Assembly: GCA_000149265.1 (NCBI GenBank)
Contig: CH003232.1
Span: 395,485 to 459,484, forward strand
From: Ciona savignyi
Lineage: Eukaryota > Chordata > Ascidiacea > Phlebobranchia > Cionidae
Direction: 5' to 3'
DNA length: 64,000 bases
Made by a program: the position numbers and the translations under genes. The notes under the pieces are model-generated. The model was not told the DNA's origin. It ran no database searches and was given only the letters and a program-made list of their open reading frames with translations. Of this stretch, positions 22,917 to 35,372 are shown in pieces. Within the stretch, counting starts at the first letter, position 1. Every line of letters starts with the position of its first letter.

Positions 22917-23655
22917 GTAAAAATGTTTGCTTCTTATTCATAGATTTTGTCTATCAGCACACTGTTTTTTATTTATCGCCAGTATATTTTCAGTCGAGAA
23001 GATCAATATTTAATACTGTCGGCATAGTTTACCGTTTAAGCTCTTAGTAAGTGGATAGTGTTATTAGTTGTTGTAACTAGGTTATAGAAATACGTTGCCG
23101 TTATTTCGATATAATTAGAAAGGTCGAATTTAAAATATAATATATTTGTGGATGTGTTTAGCAATTTTGCATTGTTTCGGATATTTGTTCGTTTTTATAT
23201 CCAGCAAACTTGTGAAGTCTTGGCGTGTTCCCTTCGTTTTGCCTTGTTTTTGTTTGTTTAAATATCTATGAATAGTTTGCTTTTAAAAGGAAATGTATTA
23301 AAACAAAAATGAGAATACAACTTTTCAGTTTTACATAACCCATCGCTAAAGATTTGCATAGTGGTTGCCCGTTAATGCTTGTTTTCTTAAAAAAACTTTA
23401 CATACCCCATCGCTTGTTTGACTAAAAATAAAAAATAATTAGTTTGCAAGTTGAAGTACACTATACAGTCATAATTTACTTACTAATACGAGTTTGGTCT
23501 AGTAATTGTTTCGTTAACCTATTTTAATTACTGAAAAGGGAAAGAGTGGCAAGATAACAGTTATTAAAGAAGGTCCGTGATAAAAATACATGAGTACGGT
23601 AGCTGGTCACAAAAAGCACAGCGAAATTACGCATCCGTATTAAAATATCTTATGA

Positions 23656-23880
23656 ACCTATGATATATTCACGTTAATTAAACTGACTAGCATCCCGCAA
23701 GTTTCGTACGAAATGAACATGTTCACGCGTCAACGCAATCTGTGTACACATGCCTCGACGACATTCTGTCCGATACTTTATGCACGTCCCCAAAACAATA
23801 CGGATGATTCGTACGATTACGGAGCACGTGCCCAGCACCCGTACGCTAAGGTACGGCCAGACGTGGCCACCAAAACATGA
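23656..23880 (+). CDS. unassigned small ORF in a GC-richer island
   Basis: A 74-codon open frame follows a TGA; the first ATG is at 23713 (55 residues to TGA). The second half is clearly richer in G+C and CpG than its surroundings and encodes a hydrophilic tail with DDSYDYGARAQHPYAKV. It could be a terminal exon of an unrecognised gene, a small protein, or a CpG-rich regulatory patch. No homology is recognised. Confidence 0.25.
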   Translation, partial: TYDIFTLIKLTSIPQVSYEMNMFTRQRNLCTHASTTFCPILYARPQNNTDDSYDYGARAQHPYAKVRPDVATKT

Positions 23881-26800
23881 CCAAGCTTCTATAATTAGGT
23901 TATTTTGACGTATATTGACTACATGTTTACGATATCATGATCGCCTAAGGGTTTGTATCTATTCCAGTTGTGCAATTTTTAAAGAAATGTCGCAATCAAG
24001 CGTGTATCATGTGAATTATACAATATATGCTACGTGCCCGATTATAGGTAAAACAACTATGTTGCAATAGATAGGGCAATGCAGTTTGTTTTCCATTGCG
24101 ACAGGACGATCTTATGAACATATAACTGGAGCAACCGAATCATGTACATATTCGATTCAAAAACGGTCCTAGTGACAAGCCCATTATGTATTTCTTTATA
24201 ATTCTTCACTTGATAGGCACACTCTTCTGTTTGTTTCTCTTATTGCCTTATTTGCTCTTATTTTAACAAATTAAATATCATGGTTTATTTGATGAAATAC
24301 TGCCTATTCAGATAACAAGGTGCAAACTGTTATGTCATGATGTTTATTACTGCATCACAATGTAGTTTATTACTGTAATATAAACATAATGCTTATTGTT
24401 CGGAACAAGGTCTTTGCTGATGTCGCACAATGCCTACTGTAACGTCATTAGTACTGGCGAAAGACAGTTTTTTATTGGACAGTTTAATCAAAACGCTTCA
24501 TTAAAAGCTTAACTGTTCAATTATAGTGTTCTTAGCTAAACGCTGATTAAATCTCTAACTAGCTAAGTAGGTGGTCTGATGATGAACAGTTCATAACGTT
24601 GCCTGTCGTCAAGTGTAGATAACAGTTCATTCGAGATAACATTGCATTCTTGATACATGGACGTTTTGAGAGTTTAATATCAAGTGCTGTTGATATATTA
24701 AAATTCAACATTTAATACAGACCTTTAACTAAGATTACTTTTAGTGGAGTTCTTTAATCAGCACCTTAATAAGACAGCCTTTCAACTGCAAATTATGTGA
24801 TTTGTTATGAAGATATTTAGTAGTAAGCCGTTAACTTTTTAATTTAAAGTCCATAACTATATAATGTACTACCGATACACATTCATAAAAAATACATTGC
24901 AGGTTATTGTAAACAATTTCATTGAAAATATGCGTGGGCGATTTTAGAATGAAAACCTGTCTTTTATGTAGGTATGAATCAGATAATCGTCGCGTAAATT
25001 GCCCGTGATCCCTAATATTTCAACATCTCAACTGACGCGTGAATGACCTTTGGGTGTTAACGGATTATAGGGTTACCATTATACCAACGTAAGAATGTAA
25101 ACTAGTGAGTCACGGCTTTACTACTTATGTACCCCGTTGAAGTGAAACAGACTCGGGAAATTGTTTCTAAAGCTTTAAATTGTTACTTTTCTTCATATAG
25201 AAACTCGGACACCCACATTTTTTCATAAATCAACCTTGATAAGATTACAACAGCATTTTCCTGAACCCCCAATATGTGTCACCTCGATACGCATGCCTAC
25301 CTGATCATTACCGGTATATTCTCACGGTCCATGCATGCACTTTTTAAAACAAATCAACCTTGAAAAGCCACACTTATATATTAAGCATGCTTTATTTGGT
25401 ATCGCTCTAACATAACTGTATTATACTGTTGACCAGGGGTAAATACACATTGGATAAATCGCTGCTCCAAAGTTTCATTTAAATTAATCCGCTGTAACAA
25501 CATTACATACGTTCTGTGTGTTTTGGATAAACTGCTGCCCCATTTAATAAGTCGACGCACAGAAGTCAGACGGACTCCATTGCCCAACAAAGCTTTCGCG
25601 AACGCACGTCTATGACGTCATAGGAGGAATTGTTTTATCGGTGTTCGTCATAGCGGTGGGTGTTCGTAAGCTTGATAAGTTACCAGTTGTTGAACAATTT
25701 TGTGGAGAGTTTGGCAAAGAGAACTACGTAAACGAGCCTCTTAAGTAGAAGTGGAGCGCATAGACAGTTAGTCAGCTTGTTTATTTATTTTTTCAAATTT
25801 CTAAGAATTAGGAAATGTGGGTCAAATAGACATAAAAGTTCTAAATTCGTTGTAACGTGCAGATAGACAAGTACTGTGTTTAACACGACTGGTTTGTGTT
25901 ATAAGCTCAAGTTCACTTAATCAACTCTGGCTGTTGGCATACTCGTACTTGTATGTTGGCTCCACATTTCACTGTAAAAACTTTCTAAGTGCTTTTTGGA
26001 TCAGACAGAGTAGATAGTCCAGTAGGCCTAATACTCAAGTGCGAGACAAGTGTGCTTAGAGTTAAGCCAAGTACGTGCCTACATGATCAATCAATTTGTA
26101 GTGTTTTTCTTGCACAAATTTTCCAGTGCACCTGCAAATTTACCCAATATATTTCCATTGCAATTAAGAAATTTCAACCCGCCATTATATTCAATGGTTA
26201 AGTGTGGTTATTATTAACAGGCACGTAAAGGGTTCAATCTCTATCATGGCCACTTTTACAATCAGACTTCCCTATTACCTGTCTGAACGAATTCTACCCC
26301 GATGTAGTGATTTAAAATAACTTAAGATAAATAATAAGATTAGTAAATAAATAGTGTAAAAGTAGTGTCACATAATGAATACACTTATATGCCGGTACCA
26401 TGTTTTCTGATTATTTGTGATAACGCATTTCATTATAGAGTCCCGGTAATAAACATAAAAATCCAAGCCCGACTGGATATGACAATCAAAAAACAGGGAA
26501 ATCGCCAACAAATAACACTGGGACATCAAACCGTTACCATCACCGCCTAATACTTACCACAATATCTTACGCAATACAGTATTAACTATTTTTTGCGGCT
26601 GTGCTTGGACAACCGCGAGCATTTGGGCCAAAAGTGTGGATCTACGCAAATTAGCATCATATCTTCAAATTGTAATGACTGAATACTTGAAATATTTCTT
26701 TGTTGTTTTGCTTAGTGTCACTTGTTAAAACGCACCGGTCCGTCTGGCCATTATTATACGTTTAAGGCCTATATATACCTTTAGCTTATTTTACTTAATC

Positions 26801-28239
26801 CTTCTGATGGTTAAAAGCGCAACACATACAGGTATAGTATGTTGTTTAAATATATACGTCGCGCATATACAGTTAGTTTCCAATATTTTATTTTTCATTG
26901 ATTAAATGCATACGCCGTATGTTACCTGCATGTTTAGTTTATTGACAATGCACAAGCGGCACAGTTAAACAGGTCCGAATATTCTTCTAAAATTTAGCTT
27001 CACGAAAACCAACCCTTCGATTTATTGAACCCGTAAAACTTTATTAATTATTAATTCAGACCTTTTTGTCCCTTTTTACTTAAAGCCGTTAAAGCAAAAT
27101 GGGTTAACTGCCTTTCCTAATTGGTTATCCGACCATAAATCAAACCGAGCGAAAACCGAACAAACACCATGCGGCTTTACGATAATTCGATTATAAGGTT
27201 TCGATGAGCGAAGTTATACTGTGTCTATGTTCAATTATACCCCCCGGGAATTCGAGTTTGCTTGTCGGTGGAAAATGGTTAAAGAGTCGATTTGTTAAAC
27301 TTCGCCGTTGCCCGTATAAGGTGATTTTGTGTATTTGTACACAAGTTAACGTTGATATACGATCACCACATGTACATCTTGAGTAAGGTTTTAACAAATT
27401 CTGACTTTATGTATTCGATGCTTAAAATCAAAATTGATGATCACACCACCTACCCATCTGCGCCACATTTTCCAAGACCCGATCGTATACTTTTCCACTT
27501 ATGCACTGTAAGCTCATAAAAGGTTTGTTTAGAAAAGTATTTATTGTTTGAAAGCCGTATGCGGACACAGGGCTTTATCTTAATGCATTAAGTCGTGTTC
27601 TACCGGAGGCCCGTCTGCGACAAATCAGAGATTTCCTGAACGAACATTGTTTATCCGTTATCCGTTTTATTGTACGCCATTCAAACGAATATAAAGCTAT
27701 CTTTTAACGTGAGTTTTGTTTAGAAAATGTCGCTCAAATTTTGACATCCCGTAATTAAAGTTTGTAGTTCAGGCTTTGGAATTTTTAAGTAAAATTTGTT
27801 TTGCGAAATTCGGCAGTTTCGACAAAAAACAACAGTTCTTGAGCAAATGTTGATTAAAATTTGGCGTGTACGTAAAGAACTATGTGTTAAGAAGATATGT
27901 GTTACAGAGATTTAGGTTGGTTAGGTAGAATAATAGCGATGTCTGTTTGGAGTATAATCTATGGCGCAGGTGGCATATATGACGGTGGTGTTCCGGTCAA
28001 GATAAAAAGGGTCAGATTTGATTTGCAGCTTCGTTCTTATTGTCGAAATATAGATTTGTTATAGGGCATGTAGGCATTTCCTAATTGTACTGTCAGTCGC
28101 GCGCTATTGACATAAGGGTGTGATCTTTATAAGACAGAATATTTAAACCCTTTTTTAGCATTTATTTTTAGTTTTCTGCACACTTTTCTTTGAGCGTTGA
28201 GAGTATTAATTTTATTTAACTAATTTTTTAATACTTATT
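23881..28239. other. gene-poor AT-rich region
   Basis: Isolated 76-bp family units lie near 25215-25370 and 27420-27490. Short open frames (25381-25590, 27191-27397, 25989-26201) show no domain and no exon pattern. Confidence 0.45.
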
Positions 28240-30313
28240 ATGGGTCCCATTTGGAAAAATGGGACACATATTGTTTTTGTCCGGCTTTTTTTTTTCTTTT
28301 TTTTTTTTTTTTTTCTTTTTTTTTCGTCAAACGCTTGACAGGCATGGCTTGTGGCAACGACATCTACCAAAAGGGTAATGGAATCGCAATAAAACTTTGT
28401 CGTGTGTTAGATCACATGGTCTAGATGTGCACGGATCAAAATTTTGCGGAATATACTGAGGGGAATTCCCCTGGGAGGTGAAAAACCAAAACGGTATCTT
28501 TTTTTTAAAAAAATAGCTTTCTTGGGCATAGCGCTTGAACAACTACTCCAATTTCAATTAGATTTGGTAAACTGTAAGTGCATTAGCCACTGATATACCA
28601 CTTAAAAGAATTAAAAAAATTACCCAGGGAAATACCCTAAAAATAAGATTTTGTTTTCAAATCATGATTGTGACAGGTATGGCTTGTGGCAACGACACCT
28701 ACCAGAAGGAGTAATGGAATGGCAATACAACTTAGTCATTTATTAAACAACATGGTCTAGATGTGCATAAACCGAAATTTTGGGGCATATACCCAGGGGA
28801 ATTCCCCTTGGAGGTGAAAAACCAAAACGGTATCTTTTTTTAAAAAAATTACCTTTTTTAGGCATAGCGCTTGAACGGCTACTCCAATTTCAATTAGATT
28901 TGGTAAACTGTAAGTGCATTAGCCACTGATATATCACTTAAAAGAATTTAAAAAATTACCTAGGGAAATACCCTAAAATAAGATTTTGTTTTTAAATCAT
29001 GATTGTGACAGGCATGGCTTGTGTCAACGACACCTACCAGAAGGAGTAATGGAATGGCAAAACAACTTTGTCATTTGTTAGACAACATGGTCTAGATATG
29101 CATAAGCCAAAATTTTGGGGCATATACCCAGGGGAATTCCCCTTGGAGGTGAAAAACCAAAACGGTATCTTTTTTAAAAAAATTACCTTTTTTAGGCATA
29201 GCGCTTGAACGGCTACTCCAATTTCAATTAGATTTAGTAAACTGTAAGTGCATTAACCATTGATATATCCCTTGAAAGAATTAAAAAAATTACCCAGGGA
29301 AATACCCTAAAAATAAGATTTTGTTTTCAAATCATGATTGTGACAGGCATGGGTTGTACCACCGACATCTATCAGAAGGAGTAATGGAATTGCAATAAAA
29401 CTTTGTCATTTGTTAGACAACATGGCCTAGATTTGAAAAAAACTAAAATTTTGGGTAATATATCCAGGGGGATTCCCTGAGACGTTAAAAACCAAAACAA
29501 TATTTTTTTCTAAAACATGAGCTTTTTGCGCATAGCTCTTCAACTGTAAATCCAGTTTGAATCAGATTTGATAAAATGTAAGTGCATTAGTAACTGATTT
29601 AACACTTAAAAGAAATAAACAAATTACCTAGGAAAATACCCTAAAAATAAGCTTTTGTTGTCAAATCATGATTGTGACAGGCATGTCATGTCGCCCTGAC
29701 ATCTACAAGAAGAAAAAAAGGATGCTCAATCCAACTATTTTATTTGTTAGACAACATGGCCTAGATATGCAGAAACCAAAATTTTGGGTAATATATCTAG
29801 GGGAATTCCCCTGAGACGTTAATAACCAAAACGGTATTTTTTTCTAAAAATAGCTTTTTGCGCATATCGCTTAAACGGCAGCTCCAATTTGAATCAGATT
29901 TGGTAAAATGTTAGACATTAAACACTCTGTTCCAATTAAAAAAAATCATTTATTAGGGGTGTTTCCTTTGAAAACGCAGATATTTTCCTGAATTATGATT
30001 GTGACAGGCATGGCATATCGTACTAACATCTTCAACAAGGAGTCGACAAATCAGACAAGGAATTGACTAATCAGAATAAAACATTAAGAATTGTTATACA
30101 ACATAACCCACATAGGTAAAAACAGAAACGTACGTACTAAACCCAGTAGAAACTTATCTAATAAACCCAGTAATTCCCTGAAACCACGAAAAACGCTTAA
30201 AAGAAAGCTTTTATTTAAAACATTTGTGGTGAAATGTTCGTAAATCTAACACGATTGTTCTTTTTTTATCTACACATGGAGAAGAAGTTTGGTTTGATAA
30301 CTATGGGACCCAT
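28240..30313 (+). mobile_element. ~2.07-kb element with ~335-bp internal tandem repeats
   Basis: Units begin with GTGACAGGCATGGCTTGTGG-like sequence at about 28336, 28672, 29007, 29342, 29676 and 30003 (spacings 336, 335, 335, 334, 327). The first three are very similar; later units are progressively diverged. A poly-T tract (28287-28322) precedes the array. ATGGGTCCCAT at 28240-28250 and its inverse ATGGGACCCAT at 30303-30313 bracket the block. The left end also forms a hairpin (GTCCCATTT/AAATGGGAC). No transposase, no clear target duplication; whether this is one mobile unit is inference. Confidence 0.7.
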
Positions 30314-31647
30314 GCGTTTATGCTTGCAGAAACAAACTACATACTCAGTGTATAAAATACAAAATGTGGTTAGGGACCCTGTATAGCATGAATATATGGC
30401 ATACAACATGTGTTTTACGAATGATGGTGGTTAAACACGTGGTTGACACTCTCTAGTATTCCAATTTACATTTAATTTGGCTGCGTCTGTCTGTACTTAT
30501 ATTAAAGAAATAATTTGTTTATATACACATTATTTAATTAATAAGTCTTTTATCATTGTCATTTTGACGATTTTTTTCCACATTTTTTGAATTTTTTTGT
30601 CTAAATGTTTTTGGGGGGAAATGAAAATAAAATGAACTTTACTAAACTTGTCCCGAATTGCCCACTTTCTCCGCCGGCTATAAGCATTGTTTACCTTTCT
30701 AATTATCCGGATTTTGAAAGAATGAGTCAAGTTCTCTCTGTTTTGGGAAGACAACTAATTTAAGTATCGGGTTACCGGCCACAATAAACGATTCGCATAT
30801 TTAAACCCCAGCATAGCCATATTTGAAGCGGGCTAAAAATCATGTTCGTCGATCCATGAATTTCAAGCGAAAATTTTCTTGCAAAGGAAAATGCTCCAAA
30901 TTCGCTGCAACTAGCGCATACGTTCAGTTTTCCACATTTATTTAGTAGTTGTTTCTTAGTTAATTTTAGTGTGATCTAACTAACGACTGCCGTTTAGTCG
31001 TTTTTATGTTTTTTGTTAAAAATAATCTTCTTTACATTACAGGGAATAAAAATTAAAAACGTTTCTGTCATATTTTTATTCCTATAGTTTCTTATTAAAA
31101 GTTCGGTATCTTCTGTTGTTATTTATGATTTTGAATGTTTATATTTCAAAGTTGTCCATATCCCGTATAATATGCTAAGTGGTTAATCTAACGCACACTG
31201 ATGCTTAAATTAGGGTAATCCTGAGATTAAGGATAACCAATCGTGATGAGAATTAGCAGTTGTGCGGATTAGCAATTGCACTGGGAAATCCGTGAGATAT
31301 TGTATTGATATTCGTTTGTACAGTAAGACGGTTTTGTCGGTCCAGTTAACAATAGTCGTACATACCAGAAAGACAAACATATGGCAAATTTAGCCAGTTA
31401 AGTTGTGTACGAGGTAGACAATTGGAAATGGTTGGGATAGTACATCAGGTAGTGTGCCTTTAGGTTTTTTTGCGTGGAAATGTATATGTTATAGATTGAT
31501 CGCAGATAAACAGTTAAAATCAAATCCAGATTAAGCCACGTTCCGAGATAGGATTTGCAGTACAGTGATCTTTATTTCTTTATTCGAATGAATAAATATT
31601 TAAATTTATTTTTACCTGGGAAGTAACTAATGATTTGTTTGTCTGGC

Positions 31648-31745
31648 TAAGTTTCAAAGACATGTTGCACTTGACTAAGACCGTTTTATTAAATAAGAAA
31701 CGGTATATGAATCGATGGTGTTAACCTTTCGGTCACATAACCGTC
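31648..31745 (-). mobile_element. tRNA-SINE family 2 copy
   Basis: Diverged reverse-strand copy: GCTAAGTTTC, then AAGACCGTTTT, then GTTAACCTTTCGGTCACA. Confidence 0.65.
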
Positions 31746-32472
31746 CATTTTTGGCATTTTTAAAAGATTAAAGAATCGGAATAACGACACTTGTCAAGAT
31801 CAGAAAACGACACTTGTCAAGATAAAACAGCCAGTTAGGCTTTCGTTTCGGATAAACCAGATAAGATTAAATTATTTTTGCCACAGTCTAAACAGACACT
31901 TACCGTGTTACGTTACCCTGTTATGGGATTATCTAATTTCGCGTGGATAATCTGATAATGCTAAAACGGTGCGTTTTAAACTGTTTGCAGGATTGTAAGA
32001 AAAATTGTGCAACCCTTAAGATTGTATCATATCTTGGAGCGTTCTAATGACTACCAGTGGCCCTTTGACTATCATAATTAACTTTATAGAAACAAGGCAA
32101 CCAAAAACTTCAAAACGAACTTTAAGTAACGCTTAAAATGCTCATTTCGTTGGAAATGCAAAAAAAGGCATCAAACGGTAAATTTCGAAGTATTTTTAGG
32201 ATTTTGGGGGCTAATTAAGGAGGCTTAGACGTCGCGATTGTTATCGTAATTGTCTTAGCCTTAGAACGAGCGAGGAAATTGGAAAATCGTGTTGATGTTT
32301 CTACATTAGGACTGCACTACCGCTTAAAAACGTCTAACGCGAGTGTTGCAATTTGTCTTGGGGCCTGAAGCTGGATTTCGCCCGCATATTTCCCGCTGAG
32401 ATAATACTCTCTAAAGACGACATAGCAGAAATCGTAAATTGTATGCAGGTCTGACGCTAGAATTCTAAGTCG

Positions 32473-32475
<3 letters not shown>

Positions 32476-32516
<41 letters not shown>

Positions 32517-32517
32517 T
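32476..32517 (+). repeat. (TA)n(TG)n microsatellite
   Basis: About 16 TA units followed by about five TG units. Confidence 0.95.
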
Positions 32518-32738
32518 GCCTCTGCACGATCTGTCCATTTATCAATGTCGTCCAGCTGGCCGTGTTGTAGCGATTCGAACCACCGACTGCAAGATGGTGG
32601 CATCGAAACCAACACGTTGCTAGTCGGTTATGCCTGCGCAAAATACTAAGTTGCTGCCCTAACCGAGTGGAACGTTGTTTAAACTCTGTAGCAAACCCTT
32701 ATACAGTCCAGGTTTAAACACTAGTCTCCTATCATTTA

Positions 32739-33042
32739 GTCCGACCGGTTAGTCTGGTGGTTTATTGCGACGTCTTAGAACCGAAAGGTTGTAGGTTCGA
32801 AACTAGTCGCTAGCTAGTCGGTTGTGTCATTGGGTAAGTCATTTAACGGACATTGCCTGAAACCAGCGGATTAATGGCTTCTACTAAATTGAAGAAACGT
32901 GTAAATAATACACAACACACTGCAATAGCTCCGGTAACCCGATGGTGGGTGCGAGGTTATTTGACGATTGCCCGTGTATTAACCAACTTGGTTTTCCCAT
33001 TCACGGGGATAAACATGAATTTCCTATTCTATTCTATTTATA
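32739..33042 (+). mobile_element. tRNA-SINE family 1, full copy
   Basis: Complete head, body and ATTCTATTCTA-type tail. Its near neighbour at 33156-33351 is in opposite orientation, so the two can form an inverted pair. Confidence 0.88.
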
Positions 33043-33155
33043 TTATTCAACTCATGTAACACCATCAGCATTCTAAACTGTTCTGAGTTGAACTCTGTGT
33101 TCAAATAATGATCCCTGATAACCAAATAGCAACAGCAGATTAAGGCTTAGTTAGT

Positions 33156-33351
33156 TAGGATAAGATGTGAATGTTTATCGTGTGTTGTGTATGATTTACT
33201 CGTTCCTTCAATTTGGTAGAACCCATTAATCTACTGGGTTCAGACAATGTCCGTTTAGTGCCTTGCCCAAGGTCACAACCGACAAGCTAGCGACCACTTT
33301 CGAACCTGCAACGCTTCAGCTAAAATGCGACACACAAACCAGACTAATCTG
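33156..33351 (-). mobile_element. tRNA-SINE family 1, internally deleted
   Basis: Reverse copy lacking the part between the tail and the ACACAACACAC region. Confidence 0.82.
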
Positions 33352-33666
33352 TATTTAAATCGGCTATAAGTAATACTTTGGTTTAATTAATTTGTCCTGC
33401 AGTAGTAATGCCTTATGAACGGAAGTATAAGTGTTAAGTTGTAAATGGCATATGGCGTCCAACTTTAGCATATGGTATGTGTGTGCGTTTATGTGGATTA
33501 AACTTTTCGACATATGTTTTGTGTAAGCAAAGTTGGTTGTAGGGTTATCAAGTATTTTATAAGTTAGTCATCTGTCTATACCTGGGCTATTTTATACTAT
33601 CGTATTTAAAGGTTCTTATCATAGATTTTCCATATTTTCCATGAATCAACCTTGGTAAGGATATGA

Positions 33667-33783
33667 TGTTCATGTTTATCTCCGTAAATGGGAAAACCAA
33701 GGGGGTTAAGCGACTAGTTGCGAAACTGTAACATTTTGGCTGAAAGGCGTCGCACTAAACCGTCAAACTAACCGTTCGGACTA
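33667..33783 (-). mobile_element. tRNA-SINE family 1, deleted copy
   Basis: The tail end (CATGTTTATCTCCGTAAATG) is joined to the head (GTCGCACTAAACC), with the body missing. Confidence 0.75.
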
Positions 33784-33964
33784 AGCATGACATATACCCT
33801 TATTCACAGACAAAAAAGTATATACGAGTGCTTGCCGTAAATATATGCACAAATCAACCTTGATAACCGCGCCACATGAAAAACCTTTGCCGCACAACAC
33901 ACATTTCCACACAAGTATATCCCAATATGCACACCACCTCTCCATATGCGTAAAATGTCCACAG

Positions 33965-34135
33965 TCTTTAGTTTAGTTTAGTTTATTTATTTTTTGCCCT
34001 AGTATTTAAAAATGGCAAGCGAATAAAATACCGACACGGGAACAGGAAAATATGGCAAAACGAACAGTCGTTAAAACACGTCATTGAAAAAAAGGATATA
34101 ATTTAGTAAATATAGCGGACACGGCCGCCAAACCT
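33965..34135 (-). repeat. R165 family, degraded copy
   Basis: Shares a GTTTAGTTTAGTTTATTTA end and CAGTCGTTAAAACACG core with the copies at 215 and 58330. It is flanked on both sides by 76-bp family fragments (33600-33960 and 34136-34200). Confidence 0.5.
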
Positions 34136-34374
34136 AGGCGAAATCTTTACCTTACACACCCCTAAAATCGACCTTGATATGCGCACCACCTGTACTACCC
34201 AACCGTGTGCTCAACCCTAATCCAAAAAACGGTTTAATTTTCAGTGCTGACCGGCCTAGTTTTAAGCAGTGTTGCCAGACAAATAGGCGCCGAGATCGAT
34301 TACTGACAGCTGGCCTTACACGGTTGGATATCGACCATCAGTGTCTAAGGCGTTAGCGTTTGAACAAGGCGGAT

Positions 34375-34675
34375 TATGCGGCAGTGGCTTTTCTAGTTAT
34401 TCTAATGAGTAGTAAAGTTTTTTCTTTGGAAAATGTTTATTTCCAAAGCCAGTCGTCGAAAAGGGCACAAGGCGTTTTCTTTGACAGTGACGTTTCTAGT
34501 GATTCTAATAGTTGAAAAAGTTTTTTCTTTGAAAAATGTTTATTTCCAAAGCCAGTCATCGAAAAAGGGTACACGGCGGATTATATGGCAGTGACTTTTC
34601 TAGTTATTCTAATAGTTGAAACATTTTTTTTTTTTTTGAAAAAGTTTATTTCCAAGGCCAGTCGTCGAAAAGGTA
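34375..34675 (+). repeat. ~102-106-bp tandem repeat, three copies
   Basis: TTTATTTCCAAAGCCAGTCG recurs at about 34438, 34540 and 34646, preceded each time by CTAGTTATTCTAATAG-like sequence. Confidence 0.85.
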
Positions 34676-34870
34676 TTGTACATGCAAACTGGTTGTTGGT
34701 TAGTCTTTTGGTTTATTTTAGTTTATGTTTATTCAGAAGAGAAATAGGGTTTACGTTTAGCAAGAAAAAAAATCAGAGATGTTTTTAGAAATGATTAAAA
34801 ACAAATGTATATTTTTTTAGTAAAAATCGTTAGACATTTATTTGAGTGAATATATTCAGAGATATATACC

Positions 34871-34990
34871 CAGTGAACCCGTTCTTGGAACGTCGGAATA
34901 ATCACCGATCCGATTCTTGCTTTTTTACAGACATTAGACCTTTTAGGGAACCTGTTGTTAGTAAGTACGATACAAAAGAGAAAACCTGTT
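34871..34990 (+). mobile_element. fragment related to the hAT-like MITE at 60103
   Basis: Shares CCCGTTCTTGGAACGTC through GTTGTTAGTAAGTACGATAC with the complete element at 60103-60260 but lacks its ends. Confidence 0.75.
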
Positions 34991-35249
34991 TTTAAAAGTT
35001 TTAATCCCATTACTGTATATAAGGCCAGAATGCTAAGCGCGATTAATTCGTACACAGAATTATACATCAAAAACAAACTTGAACAACCGATTTCGGGGTT
35101 GTAATATTTTAAACAAAAAATGAATAAAATGACACATGACATGTTTAAATAAATTACAAATCATGATGTTGATTTATTTATAGTAAAACCTAAATTTTGT
35201 TAGTCGTTTTTTTTTGGTGTTTTCTAGTCACTTTTAAAACAAAAATAGT

Positions 35250-35372
35250 TGATATTGCAATAGCTCCAGTAACCCGACGGTGGGCGCGAGGTGATCTGAT
35301 GATTGCCTGTATGTCAACCCCCTTTGTTTCCCCATTCACGGGGATAAACATTAATATCTTATCCCATCCTGT
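35250..35372 (+). mobile_element. tRNA-SINE family 1, 3' half
   Basis: Body from GCAATAGCTCC to the ATCTTATCCCATCC tail; the head is missing. Confidence 0.8.

Larger units (their letters stand above)
30314..32738. other. no gene recognised
   Basis: AT-rich, unique-looking. It holds a family 2 SINE at 31648-31745 (-), a GACACTTGTCAAGAT duplication near 31785-31820, and a (TA)n(TG)n microsatellite at about 32476-32517. Confidence 0.5.

Noticed and set aside
28240..30313. CRISPR array or LTR element
   Set aside because: Units are ~335 bp, contiguous without spacers, in an animal genome; no LTR ends, primer site or polymerase frame.
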